A stretch of 64,000 nt of DNA from Micromonospora sp. WMMD961 (GTDB lineage: Bacteria > Actinomycetota > Actinomycetes > Mycobacteriales > Micromonosporaceae), in NCBI RefSeq assembly GCF_029626145.1, contig NZ_JARUBJ010000002.1, forward strand, positions 6,272,501-6,336,500, in the 5' to 3' direction. Every line of letters begins with the position of its first letter. Position 1 is the first letter of the stretch. This document shows positions 35,788-44,805 of this stretch, in pieces. The notes below the pieces were generated by a model that saw nothing but the letters and a program-made list of their open reading frames with translations, ran no database searches and was not told the origin of the DNA. A program made the translations under genes and the position numbers.

Positions 35788-35822
35788 GACTGCTCCCCCT
35801 CATCCCACCCCGTTGCAATGAG

Positions 35823-35848
35823 GACGGCGGAGTCGTGCCGCAGGTTGC
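35823..35848 (-). promoter_or_regulatory. Candidate ECF autoregulatory promoter
   Basis: On the minus strand GCAACC (35848-35843) and CGTC (35826-35823) are separated by 16 bp. This fits the ECF pattern of an AAC-type -35 and a CGTC-type -10, and it ends 36 bp before the sigma-factor start. Confidence 0.45.
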
Positions 35849-35891
35849 GGTCCGACCGAACCTGTCGGTGAGGTGACAGACGGGCACACCA

Positions 35892-35919
35892 CCGGACGCG
35901 GCGGAGCCCCCGCCGCCGG
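35892..35919 (-). terminator. Terminator downstream of the UPF0182 gene
   Basis: Stem GCGGCGG/CCGCCGC with a 5-nt loop, extended by an outer CCGG/CCGG pair, lies 50 bp beyond the stop codon of the minus-strand UPF0182 gene. Confidence 0.55.
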
Positions 35920-35971
35920 ACCGGTGCGGTCCGACGACGAGGGCTCCGAGACGTGCTCCCCGCTGTGGGGA

Positions 35972-38900
35972 TCAGCCGCCGGGGCTCGGCGACGCGCCAC
36001 CACTGGCAGTGCCTGCGGCCTGCTGCGCCTGCTGGAACGCGGTGAGCGCCTCGTCCAGGGCCTTCAGCGCGCGCCCGTACCGCTCGAAGTCGCCGGACGC
36101 CTGCGCGGCCCGGACCTCGGTGATCGCGGTCTGCACCCGGTCCGCGGCAGCGGCCAGGTCACCGGTCGGCGGCGGGGTGCCGGCGCTCGGCGTGGGCGTC
36201 GGCGCGCCGGTCCCGGTGGGCGTCGGTGTCGGTGTGGGTGTCGGCGTCGTGGGGTTGCCCCCGGTGTTCGGCGGCGGCGACGTGCCCTGCCCGGCCTTCT
36301 TACCCTGTTCGACCAACTGCTTGATGCCGTCGTCGATGTTGTCGGCGAGCACCACGAAGGAGCCACCGTCACCGTAGGAGACCAGCACCTTCTGCAACAG
36401 CGGGTACGCGTCCTGCTGGTTGCTCTTCACGTAGACCGGCTCGACGTAGAGCATGCCGTCGCCGAAGGGCAGCGAGAGCAGGTTGCCGTACTGCACCTGC
36501 GCCTGGTTGCTGGACAGCAGGTTGAGCTGCTGACGGATGTTCGCGTTGTTGGTCATCTGCTGGTGCACCTGCACCGGGCCGGAGATCCGGGTCTGGTCCG
36601 GCAACTCCAGCACCTCCAACCGGGGCTTGCCGTCGACGTACGACCCGGAGATCAGCGCGGCGAGGTTCTGCCGGCCGTTCGGGGTGACCGCCGAGGTGAG
36701 CTGGAACCGGGGGCCCTCCTGCCCGGGGAACTGGGTGAACAGGTAGTAGGGCGGCTGCTTCTGGCCGCTGTCCGGAGCGTCCGGCACATTCGGCACCTGC
36801 CAGAAGTCCTGTGCCGAGTAGAAGTCGCCCGGGTTGGTCACGTGGAACTTGGTGAGCAGGTTGCGCTGCACCTTGAACATGTCCGCCGGGTAGCGGAAGT
36901 GCTCGTTCAGCTCCACCGGGATGTCCGCCTTCGGCTGGATCAGGTCACCGCCGAACGCCTTGTTCCACGCCTTGAGCACCGGGTCGGTGTCGTCGTACTC
37001 GTAGAGCTTGACGGTGCCGTCGTACGCGTCGACGGTCGCCTTCACCGAGTTACGCATGTAGTTCACGTTCTCCCGGGCCAGCTGGAACGTGCCCCGGTTG
37101 GTCAGCTCGTCCGTCGTCTCGGTCTGCAGGTTGACCCGCTCGGCGTACGGGTAGCTGGCCGCCGTGGTGTAACCGTCGACGATCCACTGGACCCGACCGT
37201 CCACCACCGCCGGGTACGGGTCGCCGTCCAGGGTGAGGAACGGCGCGACCTTCTCCACCCGGTCCCGAGGGTTGCGCACGTAGAGCAGCTTGGAGTCCTT
37301 GTTGACCGCCTCGGAGAGCAGGAAGTTCGACTCCTGCTCCTTGATGGCGTACAGCAGGCGACGGGCGAAGGAGCCGATCTCGACGCCGCCCTCGCCGGTG
37401 TAGGTGTAGGACTCGCCGCCACCCTCACCGACCGGCCGGTCGAACTCGGCCTTCTTGTTCGGGTCGGACTGCCCGACGATCGCGTAGTCGTCCGCCGCCA
37501 TCCGCTCGCCGTAGTAGATCCGCGGCTGCTTGGCCGTGATCTGCTCGGTCTGCGAGGAGCACGCCTCCTGGGTCTTCTCGCCGAGGAAGCCGGAGACGAA
37601 GAACGGCTGCCCGCCGCAGACCACCTGGTTCGCCGGGGCGGCCACCAGCCCGTACCCGTGGGTGTAGACGGTGTGCCGGTTGATCCAGGTGTTCTGCTGA
37701 TCGGTCAGCTCGCCGTAGTTGATCTCCCGGACGCCGACCACGTAGTCGGAGACCTTGCCGTTCACCCCGTACCGGTCGATGTCCAGCTTGGGGCCGAAGT
37801 CGTAGAAGCCACGCACCTGCTGGAGCTGGGTGTACGTCTCGCTGACCAACTGCGGGTCGAGCAGCCGCACGTTCGGCACCACCGACGTGTCGGTGGCCAG
37901 GCTCGCCGGTGGGGTGAGGTTGTTCGCCGCGTACGCCGTCGTCTCGGTGACCCCCAGCCCGAACGCCGCCCGCGTCGCGTCGATGCTGCGTTGGATGTAC
38001 GGCGCTTCCTTGTCCTTCGCGCTCGGCTTCACCTCGAAGGTCTGCACCGCCCAGGGGTAGATGCCACCGATGGCCACCGCGGAGACGCCGAGCAGCGCCA
38101 GCGAGATGCCCGGCCAGACCAGGTTCCGCATCCAGGCGTTGGAGAAGACGATGATCGCGATCGCCACCACGATCGAGATGTAGGCCAGGATCTCCTTCGC
38201 CGGCAGCAGCGCGTTGACATCGGCGTAGCCGGCGCCGTAGAGCTTGACGCCCTCGTTGTACTCCAGCAGCATCGCCCGGCGGTCCAGCACGTACGCGATG
38301 GCCTTCAACAACACGAAGACGGCGACCAGGCTGCTCAGGTGCGCGCGGGCCGCGTTGCTCATCCGGTCCCCGACACCCTGCAGGCGAACCCCGCCGAACA
38401 GGTAGTGCACCGCCAGCGCGCCGATCACCGCCAGCACCACAGCGGTGAAGGCGACCCCGAGCAGGTAGCGCCAGAACGGCAGCTGGAAGACGTAGAAACC
38501 GATGTCCACCCCGAACTCCGGGTCCTTGACCCCGAAGTCACCGCCGTTGCGGAACAGCATCCACTGGTCCCACCGGTTCTGCGCGGAGAGGCCGGCGAAG
38601 AGCCCGACCACCGCGGCGGTCAGCGCGATCCAGGTGCCGAGTCGCGGGCTGAGCACCATCCGGTAGCGCTCCAGGGTCGCCTGCTCCACCGAGTGCGGAC
38701 GCAGCCGCGGACGCAACCGGTGAGCCAGCCACAGGTTGCCACCGACGATCACCGCCATGCCGAGCCCGACGGCGAGGAACAGCGCCAGCCGGGTGAGCAG
38801 GACTCCGGTGAAGACCTCGGTATAGCGGACCTCGTCGAACCAGAGCCAGTCGGTCCACGCCTGGACACCCCACCCGAGCAGGGTGAAGAGCACGAACACC

Positions 38901-38974
38901 CCGACCAGGACAGCGATGGTGACGCGCCCGCGCCGGCTCATCCTCGGAAGGGGGCTGCTGCTACGCATGACCAC
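35972..38974 (-). CDS. UPF0182 family membrane protein
   Basis: This 1000-residue protein has about seven membrane spans in the first 330 residues, then a large extracytoplasmic domain (NRHTVYTHGYGLVAAPAN, YGERMAADDYAIVG) and a Pro/Thr-rich low-complexity tail. It is the orthologue of mycobacterial Rv3193c and of the COG1615 family; the function is unknown. GTG 38974 has GGAG 6 nt upstream and is preferred to ATG 38968. It lies beside the PDZ/Lon-like protease gene, a conserved order. Confidence 0.93.
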   Translation of the reverse strand: MVMRSSSPLPRMSRRGRVTIAVLVGVFVLFTLLGWGVQAWTDWLWFDEVRYTEVFTGVLLTRLALFLAVGLGMAVIVGGNLWLAHRLRPRLRPHSVEQATLERYRMVLSPRLGTWIALTAAVVGLFAGLSAQNRWDQWMLFRNGGDFGVKDPEFGVDIGFYVFQLPFWRYLLGVAFTAVVLAVIGALAVHYLFGGVRLQGVGDRMSNAARAHLSSLVAVFVLLKAIAYVLDRRAMLLEYNEGVKLYGAGYADVNALLPAKEILAYISIVVAIAIIVFSNAWMRNLVWPGISLALLGVSAVAIGGIYPWAVQTFEVKPSAKDKEAPYIQRSIDATRAAFGLGVTETTAYAANNLTPPASLATDTSVVPNVRLLDPQLVSETYTQLQQVRGFYDFGPKLDIDRYGVNGKVSDYVVGVREINYGELTDQQNTWINRHTVYTHGYGLVAAPANQVVCGGQPFFVSGFLGEKTQEACSSQTEQITAKQPRIYYGERMAADDYAIVGQSDPNKKAEFDRPVGEGGGESYTYTGEGGVEIGSFARRLLYAIKEQESNFLLSEAVNKDSKLLYVRNPRDRVEKVAPFLTLDGDPYPAVVDGRVQWIVDGYTTAASYPYAERVNLQTETTDELTNRGTFQLARENVNYMRNSVKATVDAYDGTVKLYEYDDTDPVLKAWNKAFGGDLIQPKADIPVELNEHFRYPADMFKVQRNLLTKFHVTNPGDFYSAQDFWQVPNVPDAPDSGQKQPPYYLFTQFPGQEGPRFQLTSAVTPNGRQNLAALISGSYVDGKPRLEVLELPDQTRISGPVQVHQQMTNNANIRQQLNLLSSNQAQVQYGNLLSLPFGDGMLYVEPVYVKSNQQDAYPLLQKVLVSYGDGGSFVVLADNIDDGIKQLVEQGKKAGQGTSPPPNTGGNPTTPTPTPTPTPTGTGAPTPTPSAGTPPPTGDLAAAADRVQTAITEVRAAQASGDFERYGRALKALDEALTAFQQAQQAAGTASGGASPSPGG

Positions 38975-39064
38975 TGTTGGCTCCGCACGCTCGATGTGAT
39001 CGGCTCCGACCAGGCACCCAGAGTACGGGGTGATCCTGAGCGTGTCGGGGCGCGGTCACATCGG

Positions 39065-40078
39065 TCAGCAACGGGTCGGCTGGCCGCCCCCGCGCAACGT
39101 CTCCAGAGCGGTCAATGCCTCGTCCAACGAACCCACCCGCAACAGCGGCAGATCCGGCTGTGGATTGCGGACCGCTTCGGCGCAGTTGTCCGCCGGCACC
39201 AGGAAAACCTTCGCCCCGGCACGCTTCGCGCCGACCAGCTTCTGCGCGATCCCGCCGATCGGGCCGACCGCGCCCTCGTCGTCGATGGTGCCGGTGCCGG
39301 CGATGACCTGACCGCCGGTGAGATCCGCCGGGGTCAGCTTGTCCACGATCCCCAGGGCGAACATCAGACCGGCGCTCGGCCCGCCGATGTCCCCCAGGTC
39401 GATGCCGAGCGTGAACGGGTGCGGCTGCTGCTGGTCGATCTCGACACCGATCCGCGGTCGGCCGTCCTGCTCCCGACTCGTCACCGCGACGGTGGCCGGC
39501 ACGCCGTCCCTGGTGTAACCGATGGTCAACGCCGTGCCGACGGGCTTGGCCCGGACCAGCTCGGTGACCTTCGCGGCCACCGGCACCGGCTGACCGTCGA
39601 CCGAGGTGATCACGTCGCCGGCCTTGAGGGCCCCGGCTGCCGGACCGTCCCCGGACACCGTCTTGACGACCACCTGCACCGGGAAGCCCAACTCCCGCAG
39701 CGCGGCGGTCTCCGCGCTGGTCTGCGACGCCTTGAAGTCCTCGGCGTTACGCTGCTCGACCTGCTCCGTCGACTCCCCGGGTGGGTAGACCAGCTCCCGT
39801 GGCACCACCGCCTCGTCGTCGGAGAACCAACCCGCGATCGCCCCCCGCAGCCGAACCGTGGGCTGCACACCCACCGTGGTCAGCCGCAGCTGGCCGGCAG
39901 ACGTCGAGGTCTCCCGCCCGGAGACCTGGATGACCTCCTTGCCGTCGGCGGTACCCAGGGTGTTGACCGTCGGGCCGGGCCCGAGCACCACGTACGGGAT
40001 CGGAACCCGGAGCACCCCGATGCTCAGCAGGGCGGTGAACAGGGCACCGAGCAGGACCGTCAGGCCACGACGTCTCAT
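39065..40078 (-). CDS. PDZ-domain Lon-like membrane protease (YlbL family)
   Basis: The 337-residue protein has one N-terminal signal anchor (GLTVLLGALFTALLSIGVL), a central PDZ domain (about 130-215, VVKTVSGDGPAAGALKAGDVI) and a C-terminal Lon-type S16 domain. The catalytic serine is in GGPSAGLMFAL and the lysine in IAQKLVGAKRAGAKVFLVP. It should be anchored facing outward and cleave envelope substrates. ATG 40076-40078 is chosen. It lacks a ribosome binding site and may be leaderless. Homologue: Rv3194c. Confidence 0.9.
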   Translation of the reverse strand: MRRRGLTVLLGALFTALLSIGVLRVPIPYVVLGPGPTVNTLGTADGKEVIQVSGRETSTSAGQLRLTTVGVQPTVRLRGAIAGWFSDDEAVVPRELVYPPGESTEQVEQRNAEDFKASQTSAETAALRELGFPVQVVVKTVSGDGPAAGALKAGDVITSVDGQPVPVAAKVTELVRAKPVGTALTIGYTRDGVPATVAVTSREQDGRPRIGVEIDQQQPHPFTLGIDLGDIGGPSAGLMFALGIVDKLTPADLTGGQVIAGTGTIDDEGAVGPIGGIAQKLVGAKRAGAKVFLVPADNCAEAVRNPQPDLPLLRVGSLDEALTALETLRGGGQPTRC

Positions 40079-40193
40079 GCCGCAGAGCGTACCGACCGGT
40101 CGGTTGTCGCCCGCCGGATGCGCCACACGACTTCGCCCTCAGCGCAACGCCAGCGGCGGCGACCTGGGGCGCGGCCCGCGTACCGTAGACGTC

Positions 40194-41483
40194 GTGCCTG
40201 ATATTCCGTTCGGTTTCGCGCTCCCGGGTGGGCAACCACCAGACCCCAACGATCCCGCGCAGATGCAGCAGTTCATGTCGCAGTTGCAGCACCTGCTCTC
40301 CGCGCCGGGCAGCGGGCCGGTCAACTGGGACCTGGCCCGGCAGGTAGCAGCCAGCCAGCTCGCGGCCGCCGGCGACCCGGCGGTGTCACCGTATGAGCGC
40401 AACGCGGTCGAGGAGGCGCTGCGCCTGGCCGACCTGTGGTTGGAGCCGGCCTCGGCGTGGCCGTCGGGCATCCAGTCACCGGTCGCCTGGAACCGCAATG
40501 AGTGGATCTTCAAGACGCTGGACGTGTGGCGCAAGCTCTGCGACCCGGTCGCCAGCCGCATGGTCGGCGCGATGGGCGACCTGGTGCCGCCGGAGGCCCG
40601 CGCCCAGCTCGGCCCGATGCAGTCGATGGTCGCCACCCTCGGTGGCGCGCTCTTCGGCGGCCAGCTGGGCCAGGCCCTCGGTTCGCTCGCCGCGGAGGTG
40701 CTCTCCGCCGGCGACATCGGGCTGCCGCTCGGCCCGGCCGGCACGGCCGCGCTGATCCCGGCCAACATCCGGGCGTACGGCGAGGGCCTGGAGCTTCCCG
40801 AGGACGAGGTCCGCCTCTACGTGGCGTTGCGTGAGGCCGCCCACCAGCGGCTCTTCCAGCACGTCCCGTGGCTGCGCGGGCACGTGCTCAGCGCAGTCGA
40901 GATGTACGCCTCGGGCATCCGGGTCAACCGGGAGGCGATCGAGGAGGCGATGGGACGGGTCGACCCGACCGACCCGGAGTCGATGCAGGCGATCGCCCTG
41001 GAGGGGATCTTCACCCCGGAGGACAGCCCCGCCCAGAAGGCCTCGCTGGCCCGGCTGGAGACCGCGCTAGCCCTGGTCGAGGGTTGGGTGTGCCACGTCG
41101 TGGACAGCGCCGCCAGCGACCGGCTGCCCAATGTCGTCCGGCTGGGCGAGGCCTTCCGCCGTCGCCGGGCCGCCGGCGGCCCCGCCGAGCAGACCTTCGC
41201 GGCCCTCGTCGGGCTGGAGCTCCGCCCGCGCCGACTCCGCGAGGCGGCGGCACTCTGGGCGGCGCTCACCCAGCACCGCGGCATCGAAGGCCGCGACGCC
41301 GTCTGGGGGCACCCGGACCTGCTCCCGTCCGACGACGACTTCGCCGACCCGGTCGCGTTCGCGATGAACGACATGGACCTGAGCGAGCTGGACAGCTTCG
41401 ACTTCACCGCACCCGGTGGGGCCGAGGAGAAGGCCCCCGGCAATCCCGACGAGACCGACGGCGAGGACGACACCAAGGCGTGA
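40194..41483 (+). CDS. DUF2342/COG5282 zincin-like protein
   Basis: The 429-residue protein belongs to the zinc-dependent metalloprotease-like family once labelled coenzyme F420 biosynthesis-associated. It has helical N- and C-terminal parts and the family motif REAAHQRLF with H217; the usual HExxH glutamate is not in place. The C-terminus is acidic and disordered. GTG 40194 is preceded by no ribosome binding site, so it may be leaderless. It is divergent from the Lon-like protease gene, matching Rv3194c/Rv3195. Confidence 0.88.
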   Translation: MPDIPFGFALPGGQPPDPNDPAQMQQFMSQLQHLLSAPGSGPVNWDLARQVAASQLAAAGDPAVSPYERNAVEEALRLADLWLEPASAWPSGIQSPVAWNRNEWIFKTLDVWRKLCDPVASRMVGAMGDLVPPEARAQLGPMQSMVATLGGALFGGQLGQALGSLAAEVLSAGDIGLPLGPAGTAALIPANIRAYGEGLELPEDEVRLYVALREAAHQRLFQHVPWLRGHVLSAVEMYASGIRVNREAIEEAMGRVDPTDPESMQAIALEGIFTPEDSPAQKASLARLETALALVEGWVCHVVDSAASDRLPNVVRLGEAFRRRRAAGGPAEQTFAALVGLELRPRRLREAAALWAALTQHRGIEGRDAVWGHPDLLPSDDDFADPVAFAMNDMDLSELDSFDFTAPGGAEEKAPGNPDETDGEDDTKA

Positions 41484-41511
41484 GCCTGCGGCCCTGACGT
41501 CAGAGTTCGAA

Positions 41512-41545
41512 CCGGGCGCCCCCGCACGCCTGGGCGGGCGCCCGG
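41512..41545. terminator. Bidirectional hairpin terminator
   Basis: CCGGGCGCCC (41512-41521) pairs with GGGCGCCCGG (41536-41545). It lies between the convergent DUF2342 gene and the nucleotidyltransferase-like gene. Confidence 0.65.
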
Positions 41546-41633
41546 CCCAACTGGCCTTAGCGGGCCGGGCGGCCTTGACCTGCGGCGGGGCGGACGGCCG
41601 GCCAGTCAGAGCGGGTGGCTGGTTGCGTGAGTA

Positions 41634-42242
41634 TCAGACGGGGCGACCCGAGCCGGAGAGCAGGGCGCGCGTCGCCTCCCACCCTTCGAAGGACGGGTCC
41701 AGCGTGGCCAGGTCCGCTGGGCCGCGCAGTCGCCGCCAGCCGGCGGTGACCGCGACGTCGCCGGGTCGGGGGGCACCGGAGCGCACGTCCGCCGGCGTCG
41801 CCGTGTCCAGGTCCAGCGGGGGGACCCAACCTGGCACGGGCAGCCGTACCGCCACCCCGAGCAGGCCCGGGCCGCCGCCGTCGACCGGCGCCACCGCGAC
41901 GGGTCGGGTGGTGAGCGGGCGCAGCAGCTTGCCGACAGTCAGTGCGGGCAGGTCCGGCACGTCACCCACCAGCACCGCCGCCTGGTCGTAGCCCTCCAGC
42001 GCGGCGAACACCGCGTTCGGCGTCGGATCGGCCACCTCGTGCACAGCGGTCCCGGGCCAGACCAGCGCGTCGGCCAGCGCCCGGTCGGCCGGGGTGACCG
42101 CGACTGCGATCTCCACCTCGTTGAGTGTGGCGAGCAGGTCGATGACGTCTTCGGCGAGAGCCGCTCGCCACTCCGCCCGGTCGACGCCGGGCGGCGACCA
42201 GTGCACCGGCCCGAGCAACGCCACTACCACCCGTCGTGCCAC
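41634..42242 (-). CDS. Nucleotidyltransferase-like (GT-A fold) protein of unknown function
   Basis: The 202-residue protein has an N-terminal beta-alpha-beta pattern and an internal AVLVGDVPDLPALTV segment reminiscent of CofC and DUF2064 sugar/nucleotide transferases. The N-terminal GT-A triphosphate loop is not conserved (MARRVVVALLGPVHW), so activity is uncertain. It precedes the YgjP-like gene's downstream region on the same strand, 31 bp away. Confidence 0.6.
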   Translation of the reverse strand: MARRVVVALLGPVHWSPPGVDRAEWRAALAEDVIDLLATLNEVEIAVAVTPADRALADALVWPGTAVHEVADPTPNAVFAALEGYDQAAVLVGDVPDLPALTVGKLLRPLTTRPVAVAPVDGGGPGLLGVAVRLPVPGWVPPLDLDTATPADVRSGAPRPGDVAVTAGWRRLRGPADLATLDPSFEGWEATRALLSGSGRPV

Positions 42243-42273
42243 CCCCCGACCCTAGCGCCCCACTCCGAGCGGA

Positions 42274-42807
42274 TCAGGTGGCGAGGGGCGCGCAGGAGGC
42301 GGCGGCTACGCCTTCGAGGTAGCCGCGGGCGCGTTCCGCCTTGGGATAGCGGCCGACCAGCGCCCAGAAGCGGGCGTTGTGGCTGGGCACGATGAGGTGC
42401 GTCAACTCGTGCAGCAACACGTAGTCGATCACCCAGTCGGGCATTTCCTGGACCCGGTGCGAGATCCGGATGCTGCGGTCGGCGGGCGTGCAGGAGCCCC
42501 ACCGGCCGTTCTGGTTGGTGACCCAGCGGACGCTGGCCGGCACCGCCTTGGAGGCGTATTCGGCGAGGTGGAGGTCGAGGAGCCGGGTGGCCCGGGCCAG
42601 CAACTCGGCGTCGGAGCGGGCCAGGCGCCCCTCCCGGGCGGCGAGCCGGGCGAGCATCCGGTCGACCCACTCGCTCTCCTCGGCGCGGGAGAACTGGTCC
42701 GGGATGAGGACGACGACCCGCTCACCGTCACGGTACGCAGACACCGTGCGTCGTCGGCGCTGGCTGCGCCGCACTTCGACGACCGGCTTACGCGTCCCCG
42801 CCATCAC
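42274..42807 (-). CDS. YgjP/WLM-type zinc metallopeptidase (DUF45)
   Basis: The 177-residue protein has the HExxH-type zinc motif LLHELTHLIVPSHNARFW with a downstream histidine, and the family stretch WGSCTPADRSIRIS. DUF45/YgjP proteins are related to SprT/WLM DNA-repair proteases. An ATG-ATG doublet at 42802-42807 leaves a one-codon ambiguity of start. Confidence 0.88.
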   Translation of the reverse strand: MMAGTRKPVVEVRRSQRRRRTVSAYRDGERVVVLIPDQFSRAEESEWVDRMLARLAAREGRLARSDAELLARATRLLDLHLAEYASKAVPASVRWVTNQNGRWGSCTPADRSIRISHRVQEMPDWVIDYVLLHELTHLIVPSHNARFWALVGRYPKAERARGYLEGVAAASCAPLAT

Positions 42808-43318
42808 TGGCCCGCGCAGCCTCGGCTACGTGTCACGAGGGAAAGCTAATGCGTACTGACCAGGGGTCCGCAAGAGTCAACCGCGCGACACGCGCCCGGA
42901 AAGTGGTGATTGGTCGCCAGGCGTCCGGAAAATTTCTTGACAGCGACGCCGTCCGGCCGTCTCGTCACCCTTCGTGAATGCCGAGGGCGGTGTTACGCGA
43001 CACCCTCTCACCGTAGGTGATCGCCGTCCTGGACGCAGCCGCAGGGGCACCCGCACGGGTGGCTGTGAGGGTTTGGTCGGCGTGTCCCCGCCAAACTGAC
43101 TTATCCGACCTATTTCGCCGTGCACACTCTCGACGTCGACTTGCTCACAGTGTCGATGCACAGCTGACATGGAACTGCCCAGACCTGGGTAGGGTCCGCG
43201 GACCAGCGGTCACGAAGGTGGCCGCGGAGTGATACCCAGCGCCGGCGCCCCGCGTGGCCCGCCGCCGGGCACCCCCGCCGGGACGGCATCGACCGGCGGA
43301 CGAGACGAGGAGGGCACC
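42808..43318. other. 511-bp intergenic region without a supportable gene
   Basis: This divergent gap lies between the YgjP-like gene and the DUF5679 gene. It is less GC-rich in places (AAAATTTCTTGACA around 42928-42942, TTATCCGACCTATTT around 43099-43113) and contains a TTGACA-like hexamer on each strand. Small open frames in it lack ribosome binding sites and family resemblance. I read it as promoter DNA, possibly with a long 5' leader for the DUF5679 message. Confidence 0.5.
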
Positions 43319-43489
43319 GTGGCCGACCAGGCCCAGACGACCTACAACGGTTACTGCGTGAAGTGCAAGGAGAAGCGGGACTTCGAGGGGCACGTCGAGG
43401 TCTCGAAGACCGGAATGAACATGGCCAAGGGCAAGTGTCCGGTATGCGGGACAACAGTGAACCGCATCCTGGGCAAGGCCAAGGTCTGA
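43319..43489 (+). CDS. DUF5679 small zinc-ribbon protein
   Basis: This 56-residue protein has paired YCVKCKEKRDF and GKCPVCGTTVNRILGKAK motifs, that is CxxC...CxxC as in the zinc ribbons at the C-terminus of topoisomerase I. It is a near-universal actinobacterial small protein of unknown role, probably nucleic-acid binding. GTG 43319 sits 5 nt after GAGGAGGG, which is decisive for the start. Confidence 0.9.
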   Translation: MADQAQTTYNGYCVKCKEKRDFEGHVEVSKTGMNMAKGKCPVCGTTVNRILGKAKV

Positions 43490-43501
43490 CCCGTACGGCT
43501 G

Positions 43502-43536
43502 ACGGGGCGGGGCGGCCGGTGGCTGCCCCGCCCCGT
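43502..43536 (+). terminator. Terminator of the DUF5679 gene
   Basis: A perfect 12-bp GC stem, ACGGGGCGGGGC (43502-43513) with GCCCCGCCCCGT (43525-43536), begins 13 bp after the stop. Confidence 0.8.
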
Positions 43537-43692
43537 TGCCGTCCGGCACCGCCCGCAGATGTCGGGTGACCGACAGCCGCCCCGGCGGGCTGTGGAAAAC
43601 CCAGCCAAACCTGTGGACAAGGCTGGACAGAGGCCTGAGTGCCTGTGGACAACGATCGACCGAACGCTAAGTTGCGATCACGATCAGCGACC

Positions 43693-44805
43693 ATGAGCCG
43701 CACCGCACTGCCCCGCCCCACACTGCTGCCCGGCCTCAACCGGCTCTGGCGGGACCGGCACACCCTCCAGCTCGGCGTCGGGCCGGGCCCCGCCGTGCTC
43801 CTGGAACTGGCCAACCCCCGGGCCGCCTATCTGCTCGACCTGATCGACGGCACGCGCAGCGAGCGCACCGTGCTGGCGCAGGCAGCCACCGTGCGGGTCA
43901 CCGCCGACGAGGCGCGCACGCTGCTCGACGCCCTGCGTACGGCCGGTCTGCTGGTGCCCGCGCACACCCTGCTCCCTCGTGACCTCGCCGGCCCGGTCCG
44001 CGCCCGACTCGCGGCGGAGGCGGGCGCTCTGGCCCTGATCGCGGCCCGACTGCCCGGCACCCCCGCGCAGGTCCTGCGTCGGCGGCGAACCGCCCGGGTG
44101 GCGCTCACCGGCACCGGGGCGCTCGGCGGGTCGTTGACGGTGGCGTTGGCCCAGGCCGGCGTCGGGCAGGTGGTCCCCCAGCTCACCGGCCCGGTACGTC
44201 CCGTCGACCTGGTCGGCACCGGCATCCCCGCCACCGAGCTGGGCCACCCGCTGGCACCGGCGGTGCGCGCTGCCGTCAACCGCGTCGCCCCGGGCACCGG
44301 CACCCGCGCGGCCAGGGGCGGCCGGACGGACCTGGTGATCCAGCTCGGCACGGACCGGCCACCCGCGTTGCTCGCCGCAGGCCTCGCCCAGCGGCGGCAG
44401 CCACACCTGCTGGTCACCCTCCGCGAGGGCGTACCGGTCATCGGGCCGCTGGTTCGCCCACCGGCCGGGCCCTGCCTGCACTGTGTCGAGCTGCACCGGG
44501 CCGACCGCGACCCGGACTGGCCCCGGCTCGCCGCTCAGCTCGCGGCCACCGAACCGGTCGCCACCGGCGCTACCAGCACGCTGCTCGCCGCCATCGGGTA
44601 CGCGCTGGCCGAGGCGCTGACGCAGCTCGACGGAGGTCAGCCCGAGACGCTGGGCGGTGCCATGGAGATCACCGGTGCCGGCCGTTTCCGTCGTCGGGGA
44701 TGGCCGCCGCACCCGGCCTGTGGATGTTCCCGGGGCCGAGTGTCCGCACCAGCCCGGGCGCAGACCAGCAGCGGAGCCCTTCGGTCGGTAACAATGACCG
44801 GGTGA
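43693..44805 (+). CDS. ThiF-like protein related to TOMM leader-peptide-binding proteins (orphan)
   Basis: The 370-residue protein has an N-terminal winged-helix/RRE-like part (LLDLIDGTRSERTVLAQAA), a Rossmann ThiF-like middle (RVALTGTGALGGSLTVALAQAGVG, a GxGxxG-type loop) and zinc ligands PCLHCVELHRADRDPDWP and HPACGC. The family includes the partner of YcaO cyclodehydratases in thiazole/oxazole peptide biosynthesis. Here there is no YcaO or precursor gene. It overlaps the ABC1-kinase gene by 4 bp (GTGA at 44802-44805). Function unknown. Confidence 0.75.
   Translation: MSRTALPRPTLLPGLNRLWRDRHTLQLGVGPGPAVLLELANPRAAYLLDLIDGTRSERTVLAQAATVRVTADEARTLLDALRTAGLLVPAHTLLPRDLAGPVRARLAAEAGALALIAARLPGTPAQVLRRRRTARVALTGTGALGGSLTVALAQAGVGQVVPQLTGPVRPVDLVGTGIPATELGHPLAPAVRAAVNRVAPGTGTRAARGGRTDLVIQLGTDRPPALLAAGLAQRRQPHLLVTLREGVPVIGPLVRPPAGPCLHCVELHRADRDPDWPRLAAQLAATEPVATGATSTLLAAIGYALAEALTQLDGGQPETLGGAMEITGAGRFRRRGWPPHPACGCSRGRVSAPARAQTSSGALRSVTMTG

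Noticed and set aside
35873..40201. Plus-strand open frame of about 1440 codons antisense to UPF0182 and the Lon-like protease
   Set aside because: Composition (Val/Asp/His/Gln/Arg) is the antisense of GC-biased codons; the minus-strand proteins are clear orthologues.
43017..43232. Possible 71-codon gene in the 42808-43318 gap
   Set aside because: No ribosome binding site, weak codon bias and no family resemblance.
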